DNA of 64,000 nt, taken from assembly GCA_044228625.1 (NCBI GenBank), contig JBGAUM010000004.1, positions 1 to 64,000 of the forward strand, in the 5' to 3' direction. This document shows positions 1 to 8,928 of this stretch, one piece after another (within the stretch, counting starts at the first letter, position 1; every line of letters starts with the position of its first letter). The stretch is from UKL13-2 sp044228625. GTDB lineage: Bacteria > Pseudomonadota > Gammaproteobacteria > Burkholderiales > Usitatibacteraceae. A program made the position numbers and the translations under genes. The notes under the pieces were generated by a model that did not search any database, was not told the DNA's origin, and was given only the letters and a program-made list of their open reading frames with translations.

Positions 1-108
1 TATGTGCGATTCATCGATGTGTGGGATGCGGTCATGACGATTCGAGAGGTCATGAGCGCCGGCGATTGGCGGGCGTCCAAATACCAATCGCGAAATGCCG
101 TGACCTGA
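1..108 (+). CDS. C-terminal end of an unidentified protein (partial)
   Basis: An open frame enters from the left edge and ends at a TGA at 106-108, giving 35 residues that start YVRFIDVWD and end SRNAVT. The stop lies 9 bases before the nadA start, so the two are probably cotranscribed. Too little is present to assign a family. The frame has codon use like its neighbours, which is why I treat it as a real gene tail and not a chance frame. Confidence 0.5.
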   Translation, partial: YVRFIDVWDAVMTIREVMSAGDWRASKYQSRNAVT

Positions 109-117
109 GGAGCCAAC

Positions 118-1254
118 ATGCAAGCCCACGCACCCGTCAGAATTGAATTTGACCGGCCGAACATGCGCTCGGCCCATTCACAAATTACCCTGGGACAAGC
201 TTGGGCGAAGGTATTGCGGGAACCTGGGCTGAAAGAGCGCGAAGCCTTGAGAGCCCACATTGTTGCGCGACTCAAAGCGATCGATGCAGTCCTTGTCGCA
301 CACTATTACGTCCACCCGGATTTGCAGGACTTGGCTGAGGCAACGGGCGGCTGCGTCTCGGATTCGCTCGAAATGGCTCGATTTGGGCGCGACCACCCAG
401 CCAAGACAATCGTGGTTTGCGGCGTGCGTTTCATGGGTGAGACGGCCAAGATTCTCAACCCGGAAAAGCGCGTGCTCATGCCTGAGCTGGAAGCTGAGTG
501 CTCGCTGGATTTGGGCTGCCCGCCAAAGGAGTTTTCGGATTTTTGCGACGCCAATCCCGACCGCACTGTCGTGGTCTATGCAAATACCAGCGCGGCAGTC
601 AAAGCGCGCGCGGACTGGATGGTGACCTCGTCGATCGGGCTCAAGATTGTCCAACACCTGCACGCAAAGGGAGAAAAGATCCTGTGGGCGCCGGACCGGC
701 ACCTTGGCCGCTACATCCAGCGGGAAACTGGCGCGGACATGCTGCTTTGGCAAGGCTCCTGTCTGGTCCACGACGAATTCAAGGCCACCGAGCTGGCTTC
801 ACTGAAAGCCAAGCACCCGCTTGCCAGGATATTGGTTCATCCGGAGTCGCCAGAGGCGGTCATTAAACTGGCGGACGTCGTCGGATCCACTACGCAAATC
901 ATTCGTGCCGCGCAAACCATGGAAGCCAAGGAATTCATCGTCGCCACCGACAAGGGCATCTTCCACAAGATGAAAGCGGCGGCGCCAGGCAAGACTTTCA
1001 TCGAAGCACCCACGGCTGGCAACTCCGCGACGTGCAAGAGTTGTGCTCATTGCCCATGGATGGCGATGAACGGCCTGGAAAATCTCGCAATCGTCCTCGA
1101 TGACTTCAAGAACGAGGTGCAAGTGGACCCCGAGGTAGGTCGAAAGGCGAAGCGATCAATCGAGCGCATGTTGGAATTCGCCGCAACCCATGGCGTGGGG
1201 CCGGCCGGCGCGCGGGCAATACCGGGAGACCCCTCGGGGATAGGACCAGCTTGA
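118..1254 (+). CDS. nadA: quinolinate synthase NadA
   Basis: Condenses iminoaspartate with dihydroxyacetone phosphate to quinolinate in de novo NAD synthesis, using a [4Fe-4S] cluster. The 378-residue protein has the NadA pattern: an N-terminal HYYVHPD stretch where the family usually has HNYQ-like sequence, Cys79 in GGCVSDSLEMA, and a C-terminal Cys cluster in CKSCAHCPWM (Cys306, 309 and 312), one of which ligates the cluster. Length fits the longer proteobacterial form. The ATG follows a strong GAGGAG ribosome site. nadB and nadC are not in the window. The frame is intact. Confidence 0.96.
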   Translation: MQAHAPVRIEFDRPNMRSAHSQITLGQAWAKVLREPGLKEREALRAHIVARLKAIDAVLVAHYYVHPDLQDLAEATGGCVSDSLEMARFGRDHPAKTIVVCGVRFMGETAKILNPEKRVLMPELEAECSLDLGCPPKEFSDFCDANPDRTVVVYANTSAAVKARADWMVTSSIGLKIVQHLHAKGEKILWAPDRHLGRYIQRETGADMLLWQGSCLVHDEFKATELASLKAKHPLARILVHPESPEAVIKLADVVGSTTQIIRAAQTMEAKEFIVATDKGIFHKMKAAAPGKTFIEAPTAGNSATCKSCAHCPWMAMNGLENLAIVLDDFKNEVQVDPEVGRKAKRSIERMLEFAATHGVGPAGARAIPGDPSGIGPA

Positions 1255-1385
1255 TACCGCCTTCGCTCCGTCACAAGAGTTGACAAGCATCCGTACGCGA
1301 TTGTGCGGGTTGTCACGAGTGCTTTCGGCGCGATACAGTAAACTCCGTCCATTGTCATAGACGCGCCGCTCCGTGGCCGCCCTGT

Positions 1386-1904
1386 ATGAGCAGCCCCTCA
1401 ATCAATCCGGCAGACCTATCACCGACAACGTCGGACATTGATCCGCAAATTCTCGCGGAAATTACGCGCGCGCTGCTGCCGTTTCTGGGCCCCTATTCCA
1501 TTACCACGGTCAAGCGGGCCAGCCGTTCGACCAACGACCCCGCGGTCGCGGTAAAGATCGTAGCCGATCATATCGAGGATGCCGCGAAGCGAGAGCTATT
1601 CCTGAAGGGCGCACGACGCGTTTTGGCGGCCTACGAGAATGATCGCCAACCCAAAACATCCGCTGCGCCGACGACCACTGCACAATTGCACACGGGTGGG
1701 AGGCCGGCCACACCCGTCACCGCCGAGTTGATGCAGCGCGGCGAAGCGGCGCTGGCGCCGATCATCGGCCCGTTGGCCTCTGTACTCGTGGGACGATATT
1801 CGCAAGTTGCAGAAAACTCGCGAGATTTTTTTGACCGGCTGGCGAGCCACCTTCGAACAGCGGCAGAGCGGGACGAGTTCTTCGAAAAAATCCGCATGCA
1901 TTAA
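1386..1904 (+). CDS. twin-repeat helical protein resembling the C-terminal tail of bacterial Ser/Thr kinases
   Basis: A 172-residue soluble protein with no signal peptide. It contains two diverged copies of one helical module, at about residues 22-75 and 114-168, joined by a Thr/Pro-rich linker (about 87-112). LLPFLGPYSITTVKRAS aligns with LAPIIGPLASVLVGRYS, and KRELFLKGAR with ERDEFFEKIR. From memory, this xAPxxGPxAxxLV module occurs after the catalytic domain of betaproteobacterial serine/threonine kinases (DUF8082-type); that link was not checked. No kinase domain is present here. The next gene, a HAMP membrane protein, begins 33 bases downstream and is probably cotranscribed, suggesting a signalling role. 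Confidence 0.6.
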   Translation: MSSPSINPADLSPTTSDIDPQILAEITRALLPFLGPYSITTVKRASRSTNDPAVAVKIVADHIEDAAKRELFLKGARRVLAAYENDRQPKTSAAPTTTAQLHTGGRPATPVTAELMQRGEAALAPIIGPLASVLVGRYSQVAENSRDFFDRLASHLRTAAERDEFFEKIRMH

Positions 1905-1937
1905 GTCGTCGATACCAATAACAAAGCGGGGAATGCC

Positions 1938-2627
1938 ATGGGCCTTCGGCTCAAATTCAATTTGATCCTGTTTGCGATTTTTGCGGGCGGCTTGGGGACC
2001 ATTGCGGTTGTTGCCAACCGCTACCTTGAACAACAGGCCATCGACGATGCCCAACGTGCTGCTGCCACTGTGCTGGACGCGTCCAGTTTTGGCAACCTTG
2101 ATCCGCGGATTGCCTCCGGCATCGGTTCGCGCCTGGTCGACATGAAGATTCGCGAGTACGCAATGGCAGACACGGTCACCGGACTTGAGGGCCAGGTTGT
2201 GCAGAAGCTCAAGGCGTCGCGGGGCAATCAGATTACCGAAATACTATTAACGCCGACCGGCGAACGCCGGCTCGCAGTGGCGCGCATCATTCGCAACCCG
2301 CAGGGTCAAGAACAGGTGCGACTCGCAAATGTCGACCTGGCAGCCATTTTGCAAGTTGCAAACATTGCCCTCACGACACTGATGAGTTCGATTGGCGCCG
2401 TGTTTGTTGCCATCTTTATTGTCCTAAACGTCATGCTGGATCGGATGATTGTTCGACCCGTTGCAGATATGGCCAAACAGGCTGACGCGGTATCCGTGGG
2501 CGACTTTTCAATTCCGGAATTCATTCCGGCATCACAGGATGAAATTGGCGTCCTTGGCAAGGCGTTCAACCGCATGCGCCGAAGTACTGAAGAAGCCATC
2601 AAGCTGCTCAAAAGCGCAAAATTTTGA
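1938..2627 (+). CDS. HAMP-domain inner-membrane protein, signalling-like
   Basis: A 229-residue membrane protein with TM1 at about residues 8-28, a periplasmic segment of roughly 110 residues, TM2 at about 140-162, and a cytoplasmic HAMP region to about residue 218 (VRPVADMAKQADAVSVGDFS, then DEIGVLGKAFNRMRRS). It stops right after HAMP, with no kinase, cyclase or methyl-accepting domain. The opening MGLRLKFNLILF matches, from memory, DUF3365-type HAMP sensors that sit beside Ser/Thr kinase genes in betaproteobacteria. It lies 33 bases behind the twin-repeat gene. It could be a sensor feeding a kinase encoded elsewhere, or the remnant of a larger locus. It converges with the permease gene 8 bases away. 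Confidence 0.7.
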   Translation: MGLRLKFNLILFAIFAGGLGTIAVVANRYLEQQAIDDAQRAAATVLDASSFGNLDPRIASGIGSRLVDMKIREYAMADTVTGLEGQVVQKLKASRGNQITEILLTPTGERRLAVARIIRNPQGQEQVRLANVDLAAILQVANIALTTLMSSIGAVFVAIFIVLNVMLDRMIVRPVADMAKQADAVSVGDFSIPEFIPASQDEIGVLGKAFNRMRRSTEEAIKLLKSAKF

Positions 2628-2635
2628 GCCTGCGC

Positions 2636-3763
2636 TCACCCCAGAAAAATACGGCTGGCGTGGTAATTTGATTTCAGGTGACGTAGTCCGACGAGGATTG
2701 CGGCGCTCGCCGGAAGCGCAACGAGGACACCGAAAAAGCCGAAAACCTGTCCGAACGCCAAGAGAGCAAATACCACGGCAACGGGGTGCAGCCCGATCCT
2801 GTCTCCCACCAGCCAAGGCGTGATCACCATGCCTTCAATGATTTGGCCCAGGGCAAATACTGCCCATACTCCCAAAACACCCGCAAATGTCGGGAATTGC
2901 ATGAGCGCCGCGACTGTGCCGAGCAGCAGTCCTGTTCCGCTCCCGAGATACGGCACAAACACCAGCAGCCCGGTAATCAAGCCCACCGGCAGTGCAAAGT
3001 CCAGGCCGGCCAGCCACAGTCCCGAGACATAGAACACGGCCATCAAGACCATGACGGAAAGCTGACCGCGCAAGAATTCCGATAGCACGGCGTCGATTTC
3101 GCGAGCAATGGTGCTGGCAGTGTCGTGCATGACCCGCGGCACCATTGCATCGACCTCCCGCACAATAGAAGGCCAATCTCGCAACACATAGAAAAACACG
3201 ACGGGAATCAGCACAAGGTTCACCAGAATACCGATCAATGCCATTCCTCCCACCCCGACCGAGGAAAATACGCGCTTGGCCACGGATGAGGCGTCTGTCA
3301 TGTTGTCCGTAACGAATTGCCGGAAGGATGCGGCGTCGAGTGATACCGTCACGCCAAATGTGTCGTTGATCCATGGAATCAGTCGGGTTTTGAGCATGTC
3401 CGCAATTCCAGGGATTTGCGCAGACAGTTGCGCGGCTTCCTTGTAAAAGAGCGGCAACACAATCAATAAGAACAACGAGACGGCCAGTAGGAGGGCAAAC
3501 ACGGCAAGCAAGGTCCCCCAAGTCCGCGAGAGCCCGCGCCGTTCAAGACTCGAAACCATCGGATCAAAAACGTAGGCCAGGATGGCAGCAGCCAAGAATG
3601 GGGCAAGGATTGGGGACAGCGCATAGAGCAAGGCACCCATTCCCATCAAAGCCAATACAATGACCATTGCATTCCAATTCAACCAAGTAGGCATGTTGGC
3701 GTCTTGTCGATCTCGAATGCGCTGAAGAAAACGCGGCACGGATGTTTGGGGTCGTTGGGCCAT
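2636..3763 (-). CDS. AI-2E/PerM family permease
   Basis: A polytopic inner-membrane protein of the AI-2E transporter (PerM/YdiK) family. Substrates vary in this family and cannot be read from sequence. Seen here are an N-terminal pair of hydrophobic helices, a long amphipathic middle (about residues 110-200), then several helices containing GLWLAGLDFALPVGLITGLL and the family-typical FVPYLGSGTGLLLG and GDRIGLHPVAVVFALLAFG. The ATG at 3763 starts a 375-residue product. A TTG at 3781 would add six residues, and neither has a clear ribosome site. It is divergent from purM, a neighbourhood often seen in betaproteobacteria. Confidence 0.88.
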   Translation of the reverse strand: MAQRPQTSVPRFLQRIRDRQDANMPTWLNWNAMVIVLALMGMGALLYALSPILAPFLAAAILAYVFDPMVSSLERRGLSRTWGTLLAVFALLLAVSLFLLIVLPLFYKEAAQLSAQIPGIADMLKTRLIPWINDTFGVTVSLDAASFRQFVTDNMTDASSVAKRVFSSVGVGGMALIGILVNLVLIPVVFFYVLRDWPSIVREVDAMVPRVMHDTASTIAREIDAVLSEFLRGQLSVMVLMAVFYVSGLWLAGLDFALPVGLITGLLVFVPYLGSGTGLLLGTVAALMQFPTFAGVLGVWAVFALGQIIEGMVITPWLVGDRIGLHPVAVVFALLAFGQVFGFFGVLVALPASAAILVGLRHLKSNYHASRIFLG

Positions 3764-3881
3764 AAGGGGCGGAATGTCCAAGGATTCGCAGTAAAATTCG
3801 GGCCGACTCCTACATTCCAGTCCGGCACCTGCGTGCCGCGCATCCTAAACCACTTCTTGGCCGCGCGCCCGCGGCGCGTCA

Positions 3882-4934
3882 ATGCCCATGAATACCCAAT
3901 CACTTCCGCCACTGACCTACAGGGACGCCGGGGTCGACATCGATGCTGGTGACCAGTTGGTGGAGAACATCAAGCCTTTTGCCAAACGGACGATGCGTCC
4001 GGAGGTATTGGGAGGCATCGGCGGATTCGGCGCCCTTGTCGAGGTCTCTAAGAAATTCAAGAATCCGGTCATGGTCTCAGGAACCGATGGGGTCGGGACC
4101 AAACTCAAGCTCGCGTTTCATTTGAACAAGCACGACACGGTCGGCCAGGATTTGGTCGCCATGAGCGTGAACGACATTCTTGTGCAAGGCGCAGAGCCGA
4201 TATTCTTTCTCGATTATTTCGCCTGCGGAAAACTCGATGTGGCCGTCGCGACCGACGTGGTCAAAGGCATTGCGATGGGCTGCGAGCTCTCCGGATGTGC
4301 GTTGATTGGCGGTGAAACGGCCGAAATGCCGTCAATGTATCCGGAGGGGGAATATGACCTCGCTGGATTTGCCGTAGGCCTGGTAGAACGGGAAGGCATC
4401 ATCACCGGCCGGGCCATCGCGCCGGATGATGTTGTCCTGGGCCTGGCCTCGTCCGGGCCACATTCGAATGGCTATTCGTTGATCCGCAAAGTGATCGCAC
4501 GGAGCGGAATAGACCTTCATGCGCCCAGCAATCGGCAACTGGCGCTTGACCTCATCGCTCCCACACGCATCTATGTGAAATCCCTGCTCGCCTTGATGTC
4601 GACAAACCCCGGCATGGTCAAGGGAATGGCTCACATCACCGGCGGCGGCCTGACTGAAAACATCCCCAGGGTATTGCCAGACAACGTCACTGCCGTAATC
4701 GACCGCAAGACTTGGACTCGCCCAGCGGTGTTCTCATGGCTTCAGGAGCAGGGGCATATTGACGATGCCGAAATGGCGCGAACATTCAATTGTGGAATTG
4801 GAATGGTGGCAATCGTCGGGGCGTCCCAGGCGCCCGCGGCCGAGGCATTCTTGCGCGAGCAGGGTGAAACAGTCTTTCGTATCGGCACCATCCGCTCGCG
4901 CGCCAGCGGAGAACATCAGACCTTGATTTCATAG
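3882..4934 (+). CDS. purM: phosphoribosylformylglycinamidine cyclo-ligase PurM
   Basis: AIR synthetase of the fifth step of purine biosynthesis, closing the imidazole ring with ATP. The 350-residue length is normal. Visible family sequence includes the N-terminal TYRDAGVDIDAGDQLV, GTDGVGTKLKLAF, DLVAMSVNDILVQGAEPIFFLDYFA, GGETAEMPSMY, SSGPHSNGYSLIR and GMAHITGGGLTENIPRVL. Two in-frame ATGs (3882 and 3888) are possible starts, and the upstream Shine-Dalgarno signal is weak at both. purN follows 81 bases downstream, so this is a small purine cluster. Confidence 0.97.
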   Translation: MPMNTQSLPPLTYRDAGVDIDAGDQLVENIKPFAKRTMRPEVLGGIGGFGALVEVSKKFKNPVMVSGTDGVGTKLKLAFHLNKHDTVGQDLVAMSVNDILVQGAEPIFFLDYFACGKLDVAVATDVVKGIAMGCELSGCALIGGETAEMPSMYPEGEYDLAGFAVGLVEREGIITGRAIAPDDVVLGLASSGPHSNGYSLIRKVIARSGIDLHAPSNRQLALDLIAPTRIYVKSLLALMSTNPGMVKGMAHITGGGLTENIPRVLPDNVTAVIDRKTWTRPAVFSWLQEQGHIDDAEMARTFNCGIGMVAIVGASQAPAAEAFLREQGETVFRIGTIRSRASGEHQTLIS

Positions 4935-5015
4935 CTCGCCGCACAAAAACACCAGATCCCACGCGGCGTTTAGGGTGAATTGGCCTCGAGCGCCGCGTCT
5001 GTCTTGGACTTTTAG

Positions 5016-5672
5016 ATGCTCAAGATCGTCATTCTGATTTCCGGCAGGGGCAGCAACATGGAGGCTATTCTGGAGGCACAATTGCCGATCCAAGTTGCGG
5101 CCGTCATCAGCAACCGACCCGGTGCGAAAGGTTTGGAAATTGCCTCGCGGCATGGGGTTGCAACCGCAACCGTGGACCATCAGGCATTCGCCTCGCGCGA
5201 AGCATTTGATGCCGCACTTGGCGATGCGGTTGCCTTGTATGCGCCGGACCAAGTCGTGTTGGCCGGATTCATGCGCATTCTTGGGGCGTCGTTCATCTCC
5301 AGGTTCCCCAATCAAATTCTCAACATTCACCCCTCGCTGCTGCCCGCCTTTCCTGGTCTGCATACTCACCGTCAAGCTCTTGAGGCCGGCGTCAAGATCC
5401 ATGGCGCAACGGTCCATGTCGTCACGCCACAACTCGATCACGGCCCGATCCTGGGCCAGGCCGCCGTCCCTGTCCTGCCTGGGGACACCGAGGACTCTCT
5501 TGCTGCGCGCGTCTTGAAGCAAGAGCATCAGCTGTATCCGTCAGTACTTCAGGCACTGTCGGATGGGCGGCTGATGATCGGGGCAGACGGCGTCGTCCGA
5601 CATTCAGAAAGCCGCGTTGAACCCGGTACGGCGGAAAGATTTCTCCGCCAGCCGGAGGGGAGACGTGGTTAA
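5016..5672 (+). CDS. purN: phosphoribosylglycinamide formyltransferase PurN
   Basis: Transfers the formyl group of 10-formyl-THF to GAR in purine synthesis. The 218-residue protein begins with the ISGRGSNMEAIL phosphate loop, has the catalytic NIHPSLLPAF segment (Asn103, His105) and the later catalytic Asp141 in LDHGPILGQ. Length is typical, with a short extra C-terminal tail. The stop overlaps the GTG start of the DUF3108 gene by 8 bases, so translation of the next gene is probably coupled to purN. Confidence 0.97.
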   Translation: MLKIVILISGRGSNMEAILEAQLPIQVAAVISNRPGAKGLEIASRHGVATATVDHQAFASREAFDAALGDAVALYAPDQVVLAGFMRILGASFISRFPNQILNIHPSLLPAFPGLHTHRQALEAGVKIHGATVHVVTPQLDHGPILGQAAVPVLPGDTEDSLAARVLKQEHQLYPSVLQALSDGRLMIGADGVVRHSESRVEPGTAERFLRQPEGRRG

Positions 5673-6384
5673 TTCATTACGAGGGCTGTTTTGGATCGCG
5701 ATAGCGAGCCTTTCCGCATGGGCAGGTATCGCTGTCGCGGACATTCCACAAAGCGTCTCACTCGAGTACCGGATCTCCAAGGCCGGGATCACGATTGGCA
5801 CGGTCCGCGAGGCATTTGTCCGCGAGGCAGGTCACTATCGAATTTCGTCCGAGACCAAAACCGCAGGGCCGGTGCGGGTCTTTCTCAAGGACAAGCTTAC
5901 TATTACTTCCGAGGGATCGGTGGGGCCGGGTGGCCTGATTCCCGAGCGATACACCTTTCAACGCGAGCGAGATTCACAGAAAAACCTGGTATCGGTATTC
6001 GATTGGCCTGCGCGCCAAATCGTGGCATCAGTCGGGGGCGGTGGCCGTCAGGAAGCATTCGAATTGCCGGAAGGGACGCTGGACCGAATTTCAGCCATGT
6101 ACCAATTCATGTTTCAGGCGCCTAAAGCCGCCTCCGTTGTCGCTTGGATGAGCCAAGGCAAGAAAGCAGAACGCTACGAGTACCGCAGAGTTGGTGAAGA
6201 AAGCATTTCCATTGATGGCCGCGAGTTCAAATCGGTCCGATATGCCCGCGTTGCCAGGCCAGGTGAATCCCATGCAGAACTGTGGCTTGCCGCCGACCTT
6301 CACTTTCTTCCCGTGAAAATGGTGTTTTCAGACGACAAAGGGCTCAAGCTGGAACAAAGCTTGGTATCGGTGTCTCTACAATAG
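5665..6384 (+). CDS. exported DUF3108 domain protein
   Basis: A 239-residue predicted periplasmic protein. The start chosen is the GTG at 5665, because GGAGGGG sits four bases upstream and the product then begins with a clean signal peptide (about residues 1-25, ending near AGIAVA). A longer in-frame ATG at 5617 would bury the signal. The mature part is the DUF3108 beta-rich fold: LEYRISKAGITIGTVREAF, a middle RERDSQ region, and a C-terminal WLAADLHFLPVKMVF strand set. Biochemical function is not established. It overlaps purN and is followed one base later by a second DUF3108 gene. Confidence 0.85.
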   Translation: MVNSLRGLFWIAIASLSAWAGIAVADIPQSVSLEYRISKAGITIGTVREAFVREAGHYRISSETKTAGPVRVFLKDKLTITSEGSVGPGGLIPERYTFQRERDSQKNLVSVFDWPARQIVASVGGGGRQEAFELPEGTLDRISAMYQFMFQAPKAASVVAWMSQGKKAERYEYRRVGEESISIDGREFKSVRYARVARPGESHAELWLAADLHFLPVKMVFSDDKGLKLEQSLVSVSLQ

Positions 6385-6385
6385 C

Positions 6386-7567
6386 GTGGTCGGCAAACAG
6401 CCCCCAAAGTCGTGCACGCCATTGGAAATCAACCCAGCGATCGTACCCCGAGAGTCTTCCCCTGATTGGGCAGCACGGTCTTTGTTGCGCGATCGCCGAG
6501 CGCTGGCGGTCGGGCTATCGATCTCGCTTTGCCTGCACGTTTTGGGCTATTGGTTGGCGCCCGGGCTGAAAACCGCATGGAAAGATGGCTCGATCGTGGC
6601 CTATGCCTTGAGCCTGACCCCACGATTGCCGCCTCGGGATGAACCCAAGTCAAAGCCGCGCGCCGAACGTCGGTCGGCTCGCCCGGCGCCGCAGCCCAGC
6701 CCGCTGCCTCCGAAAATTACAAATTCAATCAACGAATCATCAATCGATTTTGGCAGCAGCGGCCTGGAGTCGGCAACCGACATGGCGCCCGAAATCCTTG
6801 GTGAAAGCCTTCAAAAATCGCTGGGCGCATTGCCCCGCGTCTCCATCAACCCTGAAGTGGCGCGTCCGGTGTCCCCAACGGCAGGATCGCATCCGCCGGG
6901 AACCGGGCGGGTCGCCGAATTCGAACTGCCTTCAAGCGTCTCAATCGCATTCTCCGCACGGTCATCCATCACCGATGGTGTAGCTCACTACAGTTGGAAA
7001 CGCGAAGGCGGACAGTACGAGACGCAAAGCACGCTGCAGGCGACCGGATTCTTCGTGAACATGTTCGCGGGCGTTCTTCACCAAGTCAGCCGCGGGTCGG
7101 TTACCACGGCCGGCTTGGCCCCGGATGCCTTTCATCTCCGGCGCGGAGACAATGCACCAGACACGGCGGAATTCGCGCGAACCGCCAGTGAACTGAGACT
7201 CAGCCGCGCGGGAGGCTCGCCGCGGGCGCAACCATTACCGGCGGCCATCCAGGACACGCAAAGCTTCGTTTTCCATCTGGCCTACCTGCTGGCACAAAGC
7301 GGTGACACCGGCCGACCGATCGAACTCATGGTGACCAACGCCAGAAAGGTCTACCGATATCGTTTCCAGATCATGGGTGTCGGACCCATTGAAACCCCCC
7401 TTGGGGTGGTTGAAACCGTGCATTTGAAGTCCGAGGCGGCGGACCCAACCGACGCGTACGAGGTTTGGCTGGCACCTTCCTACTACAATTTGCCAGTGCG
7501 GCTCAAATTCTTTGCCGGACGCTTTCCCATTGAACTGATTGCGACGAGCATCGGCTCTGAGCGATAA
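6386..7567 (+). CDS. membrane-anchored DUF3108 protein with proline-rich, TonB-like N-terminal half
   Basis: 393 residues from a GTG one base after the preceding stop. A single TM segment at about residues 41-60 (LAVGLSISLCLHVLGYWLA) is followed by a Lys/Arg/Pro-rich stretch (about 85-115) and a low-complexity linker. The DUF3108 domain starts near residue 185 and ends with VWLAPSYYNLPVRLKFF. The layout recalls TonB: cytoplasmic tail, anchor, periplasm-spanning rod, globular end. No TonB C-terminal domain was recognised. It is probably in an operon with the smaller DUF3108 gene. Confidence 0.8.
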   Translation: MVGKQPPKSCTPLEINPAIVPRESSPDWAARSLLRDRRALAVGLSISLCLHVLGYWLAPGLKTAWKDGSIVAYALSLTPRLPPRDEPKSKPRAERRSARPAPQPSPLPPKITNSINESSIDFGSSGLESATDMAPEILGESLQKSLGALPRVSINPEVARPVSPTAGSHPPGTGRVAEFELPSSVSIAFSARSSITDGVAHYSWKREGGQYETQSTLQATGFFVNMFAGVLHQVSRGSVTTAGLAPDAFHLRRGDNAPDTAEFARTASELRLSRAGGSPRAQPLPAAIQDTQSFVFHLAYLLAQSGDTGRPIELMVTNARKVYRYRFQIMGVGPIETPLGVVETVHLKSEAADPTDAYEVWLAPSYYNLPVRLKFFAGRFPIELIATSIGSER

Positions 7568-7645
7568 TAAGCGTTTGGGCCGTCAGGCCCGCCGCCCGAT
7601 GCGAAATCTCCGGGCGCATTCGTTCAAAAAAATAAACGCCCTGGA

Positions 7646-8905
7646 ATGACTTTTACTCCCGCCCAGTTCAATACACTGGTGGAGGCCTTGACGGTCGTCC
7701 TCCCGCTAAACTCCCCGGCTGATGTGCAACTGAAGCGGTTCTTCAAGGAACACGCCAAGTTGGGGGTGAAGGATCGCGCCCTGATTGCAGAGACGGTCTA
7801 TACGGTATTGCGCCATCGTCGCGCGATTGAAAGCGTAATTTCCGATGGCGTCCCGCGGAAAATGGCCATCTTCGCTCTGACTCGTTATCAGGGCATCGGT
7901 GCGCGCGAACTGATGACGGTCTTGAAAAAGGCCGAGCAAACGTGGCTGATGGAAGGGAAACTCAACCTGCCGGCCAATCCGTCGCTTGGTGTGGCCGCGG
8001 AACTCCCCGACTGGGTCATCAATCGGTTGAAAAAGTATTTTCCCGATAAAGATATTCTGGCCCTCGGCCGTAGCATGATGAACCCGGCACCGCTGGACTT
8101 GCGCGTCAATGCGTTCAAGGCGAAACGCGAAGCCGTTGTGCAGCAGCTGCAAAAAACCGATATCAAGTGCAAGGCTTCCCCCTATTCACCGGTGGGTATT
8201 CGGCTGGACTCCAAGGTTTCCCTGGCCAAGCACCCCGCCTTGCTCGAAGGGTTTGTCGAAGTTCAGGATGAAGGAAGCCAGATTCTGGGCCTACTGCTGG
8301 AAGCAAAACGTGGAGAAATGGTCGTCGACTTTTGTGCGGGCGCAGGTGGAAAATCGTTGTTGATTGGTGCCTCCATGGCATCCACCGGTCGTGTGTACGC
8401 CTTCGATGTTTCTGAAAAGCGCTTGGCCAATCTCGCGCCACGCCTGAAGAGATCCGGCTTGTCGAACATCATGCCGCAGGCTATTGACTCTGAAAACGAT
8501 GCCCGGATCAAGCGGCTCGCGGGGAAAATCGATCGGGTTTTGGTAGATGCGCCCTGTACGGGTTTAGGCACGCTGCGCCGCAATCCGGATCTAAAGTTCC
8601 GGCAAACTGAAGCCGGGCTCGCCGAACTGACGGCAAAGCAAGCCTCCATCCTCAAGTCTGCCGCAAGGCTGGTCAAGGAGGGAGGCCGTCTTGTTTATGC
8701 TACTTGCAGTTTCCTTCCCGAAGAAAACGAGCATATTGTCGAAAAATTCATGGCTGCGCACCCAGAATTCAAGTTGGTGCCTGCGTCTTCCATCGTGACG
8801 CGCCTCAAGATTCCGCTTAAAGGCATCGGAGATGTGTTGAAGCTTTCGCCGCAACAGCACGGCACCGACGCCTTCTTCGCAGCAGTCCTGGAACGCAAGA
8901 AGTAG
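7646..8905 (+). CDS. RsmB/NOP-family RNA (cytosine-5) methyltransferase
   Basis: A 419-residue SAM-dependent RNA m5C methyltransferase of the RsmB (16S rRNA C967) type. The N-terminal NusB-like helical part (about 1-140) precedes the PUA-like linker and a Rossmann fold with VVDFCAGAGGKSLL. The two catalytic cysteines are in the DAPCTGLGTLRRNPDLKF and YATCSFLPEENE motifs. The gene stands 23 bases before the MscS gene. The exact target (RsmB or RsmF type) cannot be fixed, but the NusB-like N-terminus favours RsmB. Confidence 0.88.
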   Translation: MTFTPAQFNTLVEALTVVLPLNSPADVQLKRFFKEHAKLGVKDRALIAETVYTVLRHRRAIESVISDGVPRKMAIFALTRYQGIGARELMTVLKKAEQTWLMEGKLNLPANPSLGVAAELPDWVINRLKKYFPDKDILALGRSMMNPAPLDLRVNAFKAKREAVVQQLQKTDIKCKASPYSPVGIRLDSKVSLAKHPALLEGFVEVQDEGSQILGLLLEAKRGEMVVDFCAGAGGKSLLIGASMASTGRVYAFDVSEKRLANLAPRLKRSGLSNIMPQAIDSENDARIKRLAGKIDRVLVDAPCTGLGTLRRNPDLKFRQTEAGLAELTAKQASILKSAARLVKEGGRLVYATCSFLPEENEHIVEKFMAAHPEFKLVPASSIVTRLKIPLKGIGDVLKLSPQQHGTDAFFAAVLERKK

Positions 8906-8928
8906 CGTTTCTATTCGGGCCTGCCCCA

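Noticed and set aside
1281..1315. TGACAA...TTGTCA inverted repeat upstream of the twin-repeat gene
   Set aside because: Only six bp with a wide spacer; a TTGTCA-16-GATACA promoter is possible but weak.
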